Shown here piece after piece: positions 16,976-25,101 of a stretch of DNA of 64,000 nt; position 1 is the first letter of the stretch, and the number at the start of each line of letters is the position of its first letter. This DNA is from Sphaerimonospora sp050942215 (GTDB lineage Bacteria; Actinomycetota; Actinomycetes; Streptosporangiales; Streptosporangiaceae). Both the position numbers and the translations under genes were made by a program. The notes below the pieces were generated by a model. It saw nothing but the letters and a program-made list of their open reading frames with translations. It did no database searches and was not told where the DNA came from. Location of the stretch: positions 2,046,001 through 2,110,000 of the forward strand of contig NZ_CP192056.1 in assembly GCF_050942215.1 (NCBI RefSeq), in the 5' to 3' direction.

Positions 16976-17275
16976 ATGGCTACCGATTACGACAGCCCGC
17001 GCAAGACCGACGACGACCTGAACGAGGACAGTCTTCAGGAACTCCAGGCTCGGCGCAGTGACAAGTCGTCGGGCAGTATCGACATCGACGAGACGGATCT
17101 CGCCGAGTCGCTTGAGCTGCCGGGGGCGGATCTGTCGAACGAGGAGCTCTCACTCCGGGTGATTCCTCGGCAGGCGGACGAGTTCACGTGCTCGCGCTGT
17201 TTCCTGGTGCACCACCGCAGCCAGTTGGCCTCGGAGAAGAACGGCCAGCAGGTCTGCCGCGAGTGCGCGGCCTGA
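16976..17275 (+). CDS. DUF4193 zinc-ribbon protein
   Basis: A 99-residue acidic protein recognised as DUF4193, a family conserved across actinobacteria including mycobacteria. The N-terminal 65 residues are acidic and probably disordered, while the C-terminus has two CxxC pairs ('C-S-R-C' and 'C-R-E-C') likely to bind zinc. It may act in transcription or as a small adaptor; no function is established that I know of. The downstream gene starts within a few tens of bases and is probably cotranscribed. Confidence 0.85.
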   Translation: MATDYDSPRKTDDDLNEDSLQELQARRSDKSSGSIDIDETDLAESLELPGADLSNEELSLRVIPRQADEFTCSRCFLVHHRSQLASEKNGQQVCRECAA

Positions 17276-17300
17276 GTTGGCAGACCCTGAGGAGGGTCCG

Positions 17301-18035
17301 TTGAGTCCCGAATCGAAGGACGAGGTCGCCGACCTGGTCGGCAGGCTCGTGGCCCCTGAGGAGACGGATGGGGCCGAGCGGCGTCGGCTGCTCGGCCGCC
17401 TCAGTGAGGCGCTCGCGGAGTCCGCTCGCAGGGTGGGGAAGAGGGGACGGGGCCGCTGGCTGGCGGACATGTTCCTGAACATCGCCCCGCGGTTACCGAT
17501 CAGGGACTACGCGACGCTGCGAGAGCATCACTACGGCCTCGTCGGCGAGCAGCTCGCCGACGACCTCGTCCGTACCGCGGCCAAGGCGACGATGGCGGTA
17601 GGCGCGGTGGGGGGAGCGCTCGCCGCCGCCGAGTTCGTCGCACCACCCCTCCTGCTGTCCGCCCCCGCCCAGCTCGTGGCCGAGACCCTGGTCGTCGCCG
17701 CCATCGAGGTGAAGCTCCTCGCCGAGCTGCACGAGGTGTACGGCGTGTCGATCCCGGGCAACGGCACCCAGCGCGCCACCGCGTACACCATCGCCTGGTC
17801 CAGGCAGCGCGGCGTCAACCCGCTCGCCCCCGGATCCGCCACGCTCGCGCTCGGCACGGCGGCCAAGACGGCGCTGCGCAACCGCCTGATGCGCACGCTC
17901 GGCAGGCATCTCACCACCCTCGGTCCTTTCCTCACCGGCGCCGTCGCCGGCGGCGCGCTGAATCGGGCCGCGACCCGTAAGCTCGCCCAGGCCGTACGCG
18001 CCGATCTGCGGCGTCAGCTTCTGCCGCCGCCCTGA
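17301..18035 (+). CDS. conserved hypothetical protein with hydrophobic core
   Basis: Reported from the TTG at 17301, which has GGAGG five bases upstream; an in-frame TTG at 17277 is possible but has no Shine-Dalgarno. The 244-residue product has a charged N-terminal third with Arg-rich helices ('R-R-V-G-K-R-G-R-G-R-W'). Two or three hydrophobic helices follow (about 100-145 and 210-225), in an arrangement reminiscent of EcsC-like peripheral membrane proteins. I do not recognise the family with confidence. It follows DUF4193 on the same strand. Confidence 0.65.
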   Translation: MSPESKDEVADLVGRLVAPEETDGAERRRLLGRLSEALAESARRVGKRGRGRWLADMFLNIAPRLPIRDYATLREHHYGLVGEQLADDLVRTAAKATMAVGAVGGALAAAEFVAPPLLLSAPAQLVAETLVVAAIEVKLLAELHEVYGVSIPGNGTQRATAYTIAWSRQRGVNPLAPGSATLALGTAAKTALRNRLMRTLGRHLTTLGPFLTGAVAGGALNRAATRKLAQAVRADLRRQLLPPP

Positions 18036-18079
18036 CCCCGCGGCCAGATAGCCCAGTGTCACCCGATTGGTCTAAACCA

Positions 18080-18118
18080 CACGGCGTCGGCCGTGACCTG
18101 CGGTGAGATCATTCTCAC
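18080..18118 (+). promoter_or_regulatory. two inverted repeats between the hypothetical gene and otsA
   Basis: CACGGC-GTCG-GCCGTG (18080-18095) follows the upstream gene closely and may be part of its terminator. GTGAGA-TCAT-TCTCAC (18103-18118), perfect 6-base arms, lies about 95 bases before otsA and is a candidate operator. Confidence 0.4.
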
Positions 18119-18211
18119 ACCCTCTTTGTGAGTTTCCCTGCTTATGGGTGGGTATGGGCGCTATTTGGTGCCTTTCGTATGGTAGGTACCAGGCGACCCT
18201 GGAGGGGCTCA

Positions 18212-19615
18212 ATGCGCAGCACCAGCTCATTTCTGATCGTCGCAAACCGGCTTCCGGTCGATCGCGTGGGTGAGAAGGAGTGGCGGCGCAGCCCGGGTGG
18301 GCTGGTGACCGCGATCGCGCCCGTCATGCAGCGGCGCGACGGAGCGTGGCTCGGATGGACCGGCGCGGCGGGGGAGGAGCTCAAGCCGTTCGACGACGAC
18401 GGCATGCACCTGATCCCGGTTCCCCTGTCCCAGCGTGAGGTCGAGCTCTACTACGAAGGCTTCTCCAACGCGACGCTCTGGCCGCTCTACCATGACGTCG
18501 TCGCCACCCCCGTGTACTCGCGGGTGCTGTGGGACGCCTACCGCGCGGTCAACGAGCGCTTCGCGCGGGCCGCGGCCGAGGCCGCCGCGCCCGGCGCCGT
18601 GGTGTGGGTGCAGGACTACCAGCTGCAGCTCGTGCCCGCCATCCTGCGCAGGCTCCGGCCCGACCTGAAGATCGGGTTCTTTCTGCACATCCCGTTCCCG
18701 CCGGTCGAGCTGTTCTACCAGCTGCCCTGGCGCAAGGAGATTCTCGAAGGACTGCTGGGGGCCGACCTCGTGGGGTTCCAGCGGCCGGGCGGCGCCTCCA
18801 ACTTCGTCCGGCTGTGCCGCCGCCTGCTGGGGCTGCAGAACTCGCGCAACGAGATCCACGTCGACGGCCGGGTGGTCCGGGCCGAGGCGTTCCCGATCTC
18901 GGTGGACTTCGGCGAGCTGGACCAGCTCGCCCGCGATCCGCGCACCCGGCTGCGGGCCAAGGAGATCAGGGCCGAGCTCGGCGATCCCGAGCACCTGCTG
19001 CTCGGCGTCGACCGGCTCGACTACACCAAGGGGATCGGCCAGCGGCTCAAGGCGTTCGGCGAGCTCCTCGCGGACGGCGCGGTCAAACCGGGGGAGGCGG
19101 CGTTCGTACAGGTGGCCACGCCCACCAGGGAACGCGTCGCCGAGTACGTCAAACTGCGGGGCGACATCGAGCTGAGGGTCGGCCGGATCAACGGCGAGCA
19201 CGGCGTACTGGGCACACAGCCCATCTCCTACCTCCACCAGTCCTACCGGAAGGACGAGCTGGCGGCGCTGTACTGCGCGGCCGACGTCATGGTGGTCACG
19301 CCGCTGCGCGACGGAATGAACCTGGTGGCCAAGGAGTACGTCTCCTGCCGGCACGACATGCGGGGAGCGCTCGTGCTGAGCGAGTTCGCCGGGGCCGCCG
19401 ACGAACTGCGTCAGGCCTTCATGGTCAACCCCTACGATATAGAAAGCATGAAGCGGGCCATGCTCGCGGCGATGCGGGCCACGCCGCACGAGCTCGCGCG
19501 CCGGATGCGCTCGCTCAGGCGCAGGGTGGCCTCGCACGACGTGGACAAGTGGGCCGGGAACTTCCTCGCGGCGCTCGAGTCCCCGTCCGCAGGCTCCAGG
19601 CCGGATCCGGCCTGA
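18212..19615 (+). CDS. otsA: alpha,alpha-trehalose-phosphate synthase (GT20)
   Basis: Makes trehalose-6-phosphate from a nucleotide-activated glucose and glucose-6-phosphate in the cytoplasm, for osmotic and desiccation tolerance. The 467 residues begin 'F-L-I-V-A-N-R-L-P-V' and keep the GT20 landmarks 'S-P-G-G-L-V-T-A', 'W-V-Q-D-Y-Q-L', 'H-I-P-F-P' and 'G-V-D-R-L-D-Y-T-K-G', plus the C-terminal 'P-L-R-D-G-M-N-L-V-A-K-E'. The ATG at 18212 follows GGAGGGG at six bases. No phosphatase domain is fused, so the OtsB partner must lie elsewhere. Confidence 0.95.
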   Translation: MRSTSSFLIVANRLPVDRVGEKEWRRSPGGLVTAIAPVMQRRDGAWLGWTGAAGEELKPFDDDGMHLIPVPLSQREVELYYEGFSNATLWPLYHDVVATPVYSRVLWDAYRAVNERFARAAAEAAAPGAVVWVQDYQLQLVPAILRRLRPDLKIGFFLHIPFPPVELFYQLPWRKEILEGLLGADLVGFQRPGGASNFVRLCRRLLGLQNSRNEIHVDGRVVRAEAFPISVDFGELDQLARDPRTRLRAKEIRAELGDPEHLLLGVDRLDYTKGIGQRLKAFGELLADGAVKPGEAAFVQVATPTRERVAEYVKLRGDIELRVGRINGEHGVLGTQPISYLHQSYRKDELAALYCAADVMVVTPLRDGMNLVAKEYVSCRHDMRGALVLSEFAGAADELRQAFMVNPYDIESMKRAMLAAMRATPHELARRMRSLRRRVASHDVDKWAGNFLAALESPSAGSRPDPA

Positions 19616-19642
19616 CGCGCGCCGGAGTGCGCTGAACCGCGC

Positions 19643-19936
19643 TCAGAGGGCGTCCTTCGCGGCGGCGTTCTTCCAGGAGCGCCACTTCTTCGCGGCCGTG
19701 CGCGTCGCGACGATCCTGGCGACCTCCATGCCCAGCCCCATGACCACCGCGTAGGCGACCGCCTCGCCGAGGCTGATGTCCGGTGAATCCGCACTGGCCG
19801 GGGGCTTCTTGCCGGTGGTCTTCTCCCAGGCGAACCCGAGCACCTTGCGCGAGGCGAACCCCACGGCGAGCCCGATGAGGCCGCCCAGGATGCGCCACTG
19901 CAGGTCCGGCTTGTCAGCGCTCTTGTCGTCCGACAT
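19643..19936 (-). CDS. DUF4235 small membrane protein
   Basis: A 97-residue protein matching DUF4235, common in actinobacteria. Two hydrophobic helices (about 16-32 and 58-78) with glycines in the first ('I-L-G-G-L-I-G-L-A-V-G-F') suggest a small helical-hairpin membrane protein; the ends are Lys/Asp-rich. Its function is unknown. It sits convergent with otsA and divergent from the AI-2E-type transporter. Confidence 0.8.
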   Translation of the reverse strand: MSDDKSADKPDLQWRILGGLIGLAVGFASRKVLGFAWEKTTGKKPPASADSPDISLGEAVAYAVVMGLGMEVARIVATRTAAKKWRSWKNAAAKDAL

Positions 19937-20082
19937 GATTCCTCCTCAGTCCGACCCTATCCGCCGGCGCCGTGCCTACACGCCGTACGGCGCATGGACG
20001 GCCTGCCCGGCACCACCATGCCGCTGTTTTGAACCGGTAAAAGGGGTGCGCGCACGGAAGAGGAACGTGCCAGTCTGGACGT

Positions 20083-21279
20083 GTGATCTCGCATAAGAGG
20101 CGTCAGACCGATGGCGTGCCCCCGGTGCTCGCCACCTTCGCCGCGTGGAGCTGGCGACTGCTGCTCATCGGCGTGCTGATCTACGTCCTGGCGCTGATCA
20201 TCGGCCGGCTCAGCTTCGTCGTCCTGCCGGTGGCCGTGGCGTTCCTGCTGACAGCGCTGCTGCACCCGCTGACCCGCCGGCTCAGGGCCACCGGGCTGCG
20301 CCCGATCTACGCCACCTGGATCACCATGCTCCTCGGGCTGGCGGTCATCGTGGGCGTCGGCTTCATGATCGGTGTGCGGGCGAACGAGGAGTTCCCCCGG
20401 CTGGTGGAGCAGATCCAGATCACCGCCAGGGGCGCGCAGGACTGGCTGCTGCACGGACCGCTCCAACTGAAGGAGGCGCAGCTCGCCGACATCGTCGACG
20501 AGCTGGGCAAACAGATCAACGAGCGGCGCACCGAGATCACCGGCACCGTCCTCACCGGGGCCACCGCGGTCGTCGAGGTGCTCGCCTCCATCGTCCTGAT
20601 CCTGTTCGTCACGTTCTTTCTGCTGAAGGACGGCGACCGGATCTGGGCCTGGTTCCTGCGCGCGTTCGGCAGCGCCGCGCCCCGGATGGACCGGGCCGGC
20701 CGCGCCGCCTGGGTCACGATCTCCCAGTACGTGCACGGCACGGTGGCCGTGGCCGCGATCCACGGGTTCATCATCGGAGTGGTCCTCGCCGGGATGAAGG
20801 TGCCCCTGTGGGCGCCGCTCGCGGTGCTGATCTTCTTCGCGAGCTTCATCCCGGTCGTCGGCATCTTCTTCGCCGGCGGCATCGCCACGCTCGTGACCTT
20901 CGGATCACAGGGCTGGGTGTACGCGTTGATCTTCGTGGGGATCCTCGTGGTCGAGCAGCAGCTGGAGAACCACGTGCTGCAGCCGTTCATCGTCGGACGG
21001 GCCCTCGCCTTCCACCCCCTGGCGATCATCCTCGTGCTCGCCGTCGGCGGTGTGCTCGGCGGGATCGCCGGAGCCGTGGTGGCCGTTCCGCTGACGGCGG
21101 TCATCTACCGGGCACTGCCCGAGCTGCGCCGGGACCCCGGTGAGCCGATCGCGGAACCCCCTCCGGAGCCCTCGCCGGGGGCCCCCGCCGCGCCGCCCGC
21201 GCCACCTCCCGCCGGGCCGTCCGGAGCCCCTCCCGCCAAGGAGGCCGCGGGGAAGGTGTCACAGCGACACAGGGGGTAG
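20083..21279 (+). CDS. AI-2E family transporter (PF01594)
   Basis: A 398-residue membrane protein of the PerM/AI-2E exporter family, with a hydrophobic N-terminal pair, a polar middle (about 95-155), and six later helices containing 'F-I-P-V-V-G-I-F-F-A-G-G' and 'Q-Q-L-E-N-H-V-L-Q-P-F-I-V-G'. Family members export small molecules or act as Na+/H+ antiporters. The annotation 'AI-2E' does not imply quorum sensing here. The last 50 residues are a Pro/Ala-rich cytoplasmic tail. It precedes dut but is probably a separate transcription unit. Confidence 0.85.
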   Translation: MISHKRRQTDGVPPVLATFAAWSWRLLLIGVLIYVLALIIGRLSFVVLPVAVAFLLTALLHPLTRRLRATGLRPIYATWITMLLGLAVIVGVGFMIGVRANEEFPRLVEQIQITARGAQDWLLHGPLQLKEAQLADIVDELGKQINERRTEITGTVLTGATAVVEVLASIVLILFVTFFLLKDGDRIWAWFLRAFGSAAPRMDRAGRAAWVTISQYVHGTVAVAAIHGFIIGVVLAGMKVPLWAPLAVLIFFASFIPVVGIFFAGGIATLVTFGSQGWVYALIFVGILVVEQQLENHVLQPFIVGRALAFHPLAIILVLAVGGVLGGIAGAVVAVPLTAVIYRALPELRRDPGEPIAEPPPEPSPGAPAAPPAPPPAGPSGAPPAKEAAGKVSQRHRG

Positions 21280-21335
21280 GAACCTGGCGGGCACGCCGGT
21301 GCGGGTGCTCGCAAATAAACGCCCAGCGGTGGCGG

Positions 21336-21341
21336 TAGGGT
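21336..21341 (+). promoter_or_regulatory. dut: -10 element of dut (leaderless)
   Basis: TAGGGT lies eight bases before the dut ATG, with no Shine-Dalgarno in between. This spacing puts the transcription start at or next to the start codon. Confidence 0.5.
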
Positions 21342-21349
21342 CTTGCGAC

Positions 21350-21787
21350 ATGAGTGTGGAGGTGCTGATCCAGCGGCTCGATCCCGAGCTTCCGATACCT
21401 ACGTACGCGCACCCGGGCGACGCCGGGGCCGATCTGTACGCGGTGCGGGACGTCGAGCTGCTGCCGGGGGAGCGTACCGTGGTCGGCACCGGCGTCGCGA
21501 TCGCGCTGCCCGACGGGTACGCCGCGTTCGTGCATCCCCGCTCGGGACTCGCGGCCAGGCTCGGAGTGACGCTGGTGAACGCGCCCGGCACGGTCGACGC
21601 CGGCTATCGCGGCGAGATCAGGGTGACGCTGATCAACACGGACGCCAAGGACGCGGTACGGCTCCGGCGGGGCGACCGCATCGCCCAGCTCGTCGTCCAG
21701 CGGGTGGAGCGGGCCGCCTTCCACGAGGTGGATCGGCTGCCCGGCTCGGCCCGCGGCGCGAACGGCTTCGGCTCCACCGGGGCCTGA
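21350..21787 (+). CDS. dut: dUTP diphosphatase
   Basis: Hydrolyses dUTP to dUMP and PPi, keeping uracil out of DNA and feeding dTMP synthesis. The 145-residue trimeric dUTPase has all five motifs: 'P-G-D-A-G-A-D-L-Y', 'P-R-S-G-L-A', 'G-T-V-D-A-G-Y-R-G-E', 'R-G-D-R-I-A-Q-L-V' and the C-terminal 'R-G-A-N-G-F-G-S-T-G'. The ATG at 21350 is the family start. It heads the usual actinobacterial series dut, DUF3710, OB-fold protein, DUF3159. Confidence 0.96.
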   Translation: MSVEVLIQRLDPELPIPTYAHPGDAGADLYAVRDVELLPGERTVVGTGVAIALPDGYAAFVHPRSGLAARLGVTLVNAPGTVDAGYRGEIRVTLINTDAKDAVRLRRGDRIAQLVVQRVERAAFHEVDRLPGSARGANGFGSTGA

Positions 21788-21819
21788 AAGCCCGCAGACA
21801 TCCAAGGAGTGTGAACGAA

Positions 21820-22542
21820 GTGTTCCGACGTCGGCGACGCGCGGAGGAGGAGACGGCACCTGTCGTCGCGGAGGTCGAGGAGCGGCCCGCCGCCCCCACC
21901 CGGACATCGGGTCCGTGGGACGCGCAGGAGTCCTACCCGGAGGCCGAGCGGGTGGACCTCGGCGGACTGCTGCTGCCCGTCGGCCCGCGCTTCGAGATCC
22001 AGCTCAGCGTGACCGGGGACCACATCGACGGGGCGATCGTCCTGGTCGAGGAGAGCGCCCTGCGGGTGCAGGCGCTGGCCGCGCCCAAACGGAGCGGGAT
22101 CTGGGACGAGGTGCGCACGGAGATAGCGCGGGAGGTGACCGCGGCCGGCGGCATCGTCCAGGAGCAGGAGGGGCCGTTCGGGGCCGAACTGGCCGCGAGG
22201 GTGCCGCCGGCGCCGGGCGAGACGCCCCAGCCGGTCCGCTACCTCGGGGTCGACGGTCCCCGCTGGCTGCTGCGCGCGGTGATCAGCGGCCGGGCGGCTC
22301 TCGACACCACGGCCGCCGAGATCCTCGAGAACGTGGTGCGCGACATTGTGGTGGTCCGGGGTGACGAGCCGATGCCCCCCAGGGAGACCATCCACCTGCG
22401 GCTGCCCGCCGAGGCCCGGCAGGCCATGGAGCAGCAGGCCATGGAGCAGCAGGCCATGGAGCAGCAGGCCATGGAGCAGCAGGCGGGTGCGCAGGAGTTC
22501 CGGCCGTTCGAGCGTGGTCCGGAGATCACCGAGACCAGGTGA
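21820..22542 (+). CDS. DUF3710 protein
   Basis: A 240-residue protein of DUF3710, found next to dut throughout actinobacteria; no function is known. The start at 21820 gives 'M-F-R-R-R-R-R', like the basic start I recall for homologues, and lies ten bases after AAGGAG. The GTG at 21811 is too close to that sequence. The body carries 'R-Y-L-G-V-D-G-P-R-W-L-L-R-A-V-I-S-G-R-A'. Near the C-terminus there is an in-frame pentapeptide repeat (M-E-Q-Q-A, four times) that I do not expect in the family. Confidence 0.85.
   Translation: MFRRRRRAEEETAPVVAEVEERPAAPTRTSGPWDAQESYPEAERVDLGGLLLPVGPRFEIQLSVTGDHIDGAIVLVEESALRVQALAAPKRSGIWDEVRTEIAREVTAAGGIVQEQEGPFGAELAARVPPAPGETPQPVRYLGVDGPRWLLRAVISGRAALDTTAAEILENVVRDIVVVRGDEPMPPRETIHLRLPAEARQAMEQQAMEQQAMEQQAMEQQAGAQEFRPFERGPEITETR
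22426..22485 (+). repeat. four 15-bp tandem repeats in the DUF3710 gene
   Basis: ATGGAGCAGCAGGCC is repeated exactly three times with a fourth copy ending GCG, encoding (M-E-Q-Q-A)x4. The copies are almost identical in DNA, which points to recent slippage and makes this a likely strain-variable minisatellite. Confidence 0.9.
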
Positions 22543-22569
22543 CGTATCCTGCCAGCGGAGGTGAAACCG

Positions 22570-22962
22570 ATGGGCACGCCGGAGCCCGCCGAACAGGGCG
22601 GTCTGCGCGGCTTCTTCCGGTGGCTGACCAAAAGTCAGGCCGAGTTGGAGGCCGAAGAGCTCAGGGAGGACACGGGGCGTCAGGGCGCGACGCCCATCGC
22701 CTCATGCGACGATCGGCGGCGCTTCCGCGTCGCCGGAACCCTTCGCACCGTCACGCTGCGGCCGAGGGGCGGTGCCCCTGCCCTCGAGGCGGAGTTGTAC
22801 GACGGGTCGGACGTGATCGACCTCGTCTGGCTCGGCCGACGTAGAATCGCCGGAATCGAGCCGGGCCGGGTGGTACGCGCCGAAGGCCTGGTCAGCGTCC
22901 AGGATGGCCGTAAGGTCATGTTCAATCCGCGCTACGAGCTGCGCCCGGCTGGTGGCCAGTGA
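22570..22962 (+). CDS. OB-fold nucleic-acid-binding domain protein
   Basis: A 130-residue protein with an OB-fold (about residues 45-128; 'G-T-L-R-T-V-T-L-R-P' through 'G-R-V-V-R-A-E-G-L-V'), similar to the anticodon-binding/RecG-type OB domains. The ATG at 22570 lies six bases after GGAGGTG, better than the GTG nine bases earlier that sits on that Shine-Dalgarno. Always found between DUF3710 and DUF3159 in the genomes I recall. Probably binds nucleic acid; the target is not known. Confidence 0.85.
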   Translation: MGTPEPAEQGGLRGFFRWLTKSQAELEAEELREDTGRQGATPIASCDDRRRFRVAGTLRTVTLRPRGGAPALEAELYDGSDVIDLVWLGRRRIAGIEPGRVVRAEGLVSVQDGRKVMFNPRYELRPAGGQ

Positions 22963-22978
22963 TCTACCGGGAGACCGT

Positions 22979-23641
22979 ATGAGTACAGCGGACATGGCGG
23001 CCGCCCCGGCTGCGCACGCAACCGTCGAGGCGGCCGTCCGTGCCCAGCTGTCGAAGGCGCTGGGCGGCAAACGCGGCATCGTCGAGGCGGCCGTCCCCAC
23101 GATCTTCTTCACCGGCATGTGGATCGCCACCCACGATCTGAAGACGTCCTTGATCGTCAGCATCGCCTCCGCCGTGGTCCTGCTGCTGATCCGGCTGGCC
23201 CAGCGCACCACCCCGCAGTTCGTGCTCAACAGCCTCCTCGGCATCGGGATCGGCGCGTTCTTCGCGATGCGGTCGGGCGATGCCAAGGACGTGTTCCTGC
23301 CCGGGATCTACTACAACGCCGTGTACGCGGTCGTGATGCTGGTGTCGATCGTCGCCCGCTGGCCGCTGGTGGGCTTCCTCATCGGCTCGGTGACCGGCGA
23401 CCCGACGGCCTGGCACCGCGACCCCGGGCTCGTCCGCCTCTGCTCGCGGCTGACCTGGCTGCTGATGCTGCCGTGCCTGGTCCGGGTGGTGGTGCAGCTG
23501 CCGCTCTACTGGGCGGACCAGGTCACCGCGCTGGGCATCGCCAAGATCGCGCTTGGCTGGCCCCTGCAGGTCGCGGGGCTCGCGGCCATGGTCTGGGTGC
23601 TGGCCCGGGGCCGTACGCCCATACATCAACCGGCCGATTGA
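22979..23641 (+). CDS. DUF3159 membrane protein
   Basis: A 220-residue protein of DUF3159 with about five or six transmembrane helices, containing 'G-G-K-R-G-I-V-E-A-A-V-P-T' before the first helix and 'L-P-G-I-Y-Y-N-A-V-Y-A' in the middle. The ATG at 22979 follows GGGAG. It ends the dut-linked series, and the convergent TrkA genes follow at once. The function is unknown; potassium-related neighbours make an ion-homeostasis link possible but unproven. Confidence 0.82.
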   Translation: MSTADMAAAPAAHATVEAAVRAQLSKALGGKRGIVEAAVPTIFFTGMWIATHDLKTSLIVSIASAVVLLLIRLAQRTTPQFVLNSLLGIGIGAFFAMRSGDAKDVFLPGIYYNAVYAVVMLVSIVARWPLVGFLIGSVTGDPTAWHRDPGLVRLCSRLTWLLMLPCLVRVVVQLPLYWADQVTALGIAKIALGWPLQVAGLAAMVWVLARGRTPIHQPAD

Positions 23642-23666
23642 CACCCGGCCCCGGGCCGATCACGGT

Positions 23667-24329
23667 TCAGTGGCCGGACGACAGCAGGCGGGCGAGCCGA
23701 TGCTCGACCTCCTGGTTGGCCACGAACAGCAGCTCGTCGCCCGCTTCGAGCGGGTCGTCCGCGGACGGTACGAGGACCCGGCCCTCGCGCAGGATCGCCA
23801 CGAGAGCGGCGTCCTCCGGCCACGGAACCGAGCCGGTACGCTGACCGACCACCGGCGCGTCCTCCGCCAGGGTCAGCTCCACGAGGTTGGCCTGCCCCTG
23901 GCGGAAGGTCATCAGGCGGACCAGGTCGCCCACGCTGACGGCCTCCTCGACGAGTGCCGACAGCAGACGCGGCGTGGAGACCGCGACGTCGACCCCCCAT
24001 GACTCGTTGAACAGCCACTCGTTCTTCGGGTGGTTGATGCGGGCGACCACGCGCGGCACGCCGTACTCGGTCTTGGCGAGCAGCGAGACCACCAGGTTGA
24101 CCTTGTCGTCGCCGGAGGCGGCGATCACCACCTGGCAGCTGTTCAGTCCCGCCTCGTCGAGTGAGGAGATCTCGCACGCGTCGGCGAGCAGCCACTCGGC
24201 CCGCGGCACGCTCTCGATCTGGATCGCGTGCGGATCGATGTCGATGAGCAGGACCTCGTGCCCGCTCTCCAGCAGTTCCGCGGCGATCGAGCGGCCGACG
24301 GCACCGGCGCCGGCGATCGTGACCCGCAT
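23667..24329 (-). CDS. TrkA-family potassium uptake regulatory protein (second copy)
   Basis: A 220-residue cytoplasmic RCK protein. The N-terminal RCK_N Rossmann domain starts 'V-T-I-A-G-A-G-A-V-G-R' with 'V-L-L-I-D-I-D' for nucleotide binding, and the C-terminal RCK_C domain ends 'A-G-D-E-L-L-F-V-A'. Such subunits gate K+ channels or transporters in response to nucleotides. Its ATG shares a base with the stop of the upstream paralogue (TGATG), so the two are made in fixed ratio and may form a hetero-oligomer like mycobacterial CeoB/CeoC. Confidence 0.88.
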   Translation of the reverse strand: MRVTIAGAGAVGRSIAAELLESGHEVLLIDIDPHAIQIESVPRAEWLLADACEISSLDEAGLNSCQVVIAASGDDKVNLVVSLLAKTEYGVPRVVARINHPKNEWLFNESWGVDVAVSTPRLLSALVEEAVSVGDLVRLMTFRQGQANLVELTLAEDAPVVGQRTGSVPWPEDAALVAILREGRVLVPSADDPLEAGDELLFVANQEVEHRLARLLSSGH

Positions 24330-24997
24330 CAGTACTCCTCGTCCGAAGGCGGCGCCGACAGCATTGCGTTGATCCGGTCCATGTCGCTCTCGGCCGCGAC
24401 CAGGTGCAGGATGTCGCCCTCCTGGATCACGGTGGAGTCCCTGGGCACGAGCGCCTCGCCCATCCGGTTGATGAACGCCAGCCGGGCGCCCGTGGCGCCC
24501 TCGGCGGTCCTGGCCCGCACGCCGATCCAGCCGGGGTGGAAGGCCACCTCGGCGAGGATCACCTTCCCCGTGGTGTCCCGCCACAGGGGCTCGGCCCCCT
24601 CGGGGAGCACCCGGCGCATGATCTGGTCGGCGGTCCACCGGACGGTGGCGACGGTGGGAATGCCCAGCCGCTGGTAGACCTCGGCCCTGCGGGGATCGTA
24701 GATGCGGGCCACGACGTTCTCGACGCCGAACATCTCGCGCGCCACCCGGGCGGAGATGATGTTGGAGTTGTCGCCGCTGCTCACGGCGACGAACGCCGCC
24801 GCCGACTCGATGCCGGACTCCTCCAGCACGTCGCGGTCGAAGCCGACGCCGGTCACCCGGCGGCCGCGGAACCCGGCGCGCAGCCGACGGAAGGCCTGCG
24901 GTTCGCGATCGATGATGGCCACGGAGTGGCCGTTGTCCTCGAGGATGTGGGCGAGGGTCGAGCCGACCCGGCCACACCCCATGATCACAATGTGCAT
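24329..24997 (-). CDS. TrkA-family potassium uptake regulatory protein (first copy)
   Basis: A 222-residue RCK protein paralogous to the downstream one, with 'V-I-M-G-C-G-R-V-G-S' and 'V-A-I-I-D-R-E' in RCK_N and an RCK_C domain ending 'E-G-D-I-L-H-L-V-A'. The ATG at 24997 is the family start. It is divergent from the KimA-like importer, so regulators and a plausible transporter share one intergenic region. No Trk/Ktr membrane subunit is encoded in the window. Confidence 0.88.
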   Translation of the reverse strand: MHIVIMGCGRVGSTLAHILEDNGHSVAIIDREPQAFRRLRAGFRGRRVTGVGFDRDVLEESGIESAAAFVAVSSGDNSNIISARVAREMFGVENVVARIYDPRRAEVYQRLGIPTVATVRWTADQIMRRVLPEGAEPLWRDTTGKVILAEVAFHPGWIGVRARTAEGATGARLAFINRMGEALVPRDSTVIQEGDILHLVAAESDMDRINAMLSAPPSDEEY

Positions 24998-25021
24998 GGT
25001 CACCCGCCGTCGATGGTGGCG

Positions 25022-25093
25022 GTCTCCTATTGGAGACAGTATGTCGCGCCGTGCGTCATCACGTGCGTCCGGCACGACACCGGGCATTAGGCT
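25022..25093. promoter_or_regulatory. divergent trkA / kimA-like control region
   Basis: GTCTCC-TATT-GGAGAC (25022-25037) is a perfect 6-base-arm palindrome 25 bases upstream of trkA. TAGGCT (25088-25093) lies eight bases before the GTG of the KimA-like gene and reads as a leaderless -10. The palindrome could coordinate both directions. Confidence 0.45.
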
Positions 25094-25101
25094 CTCCAGT
25101 C

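Noticed and set aside
24998..25101. c-di-AMP (ydaO-type) riboswitch before the KimA-like gene
   Set aside because: The interval is too short and lacks the conserved core; the likely transcription start is at the start codon.
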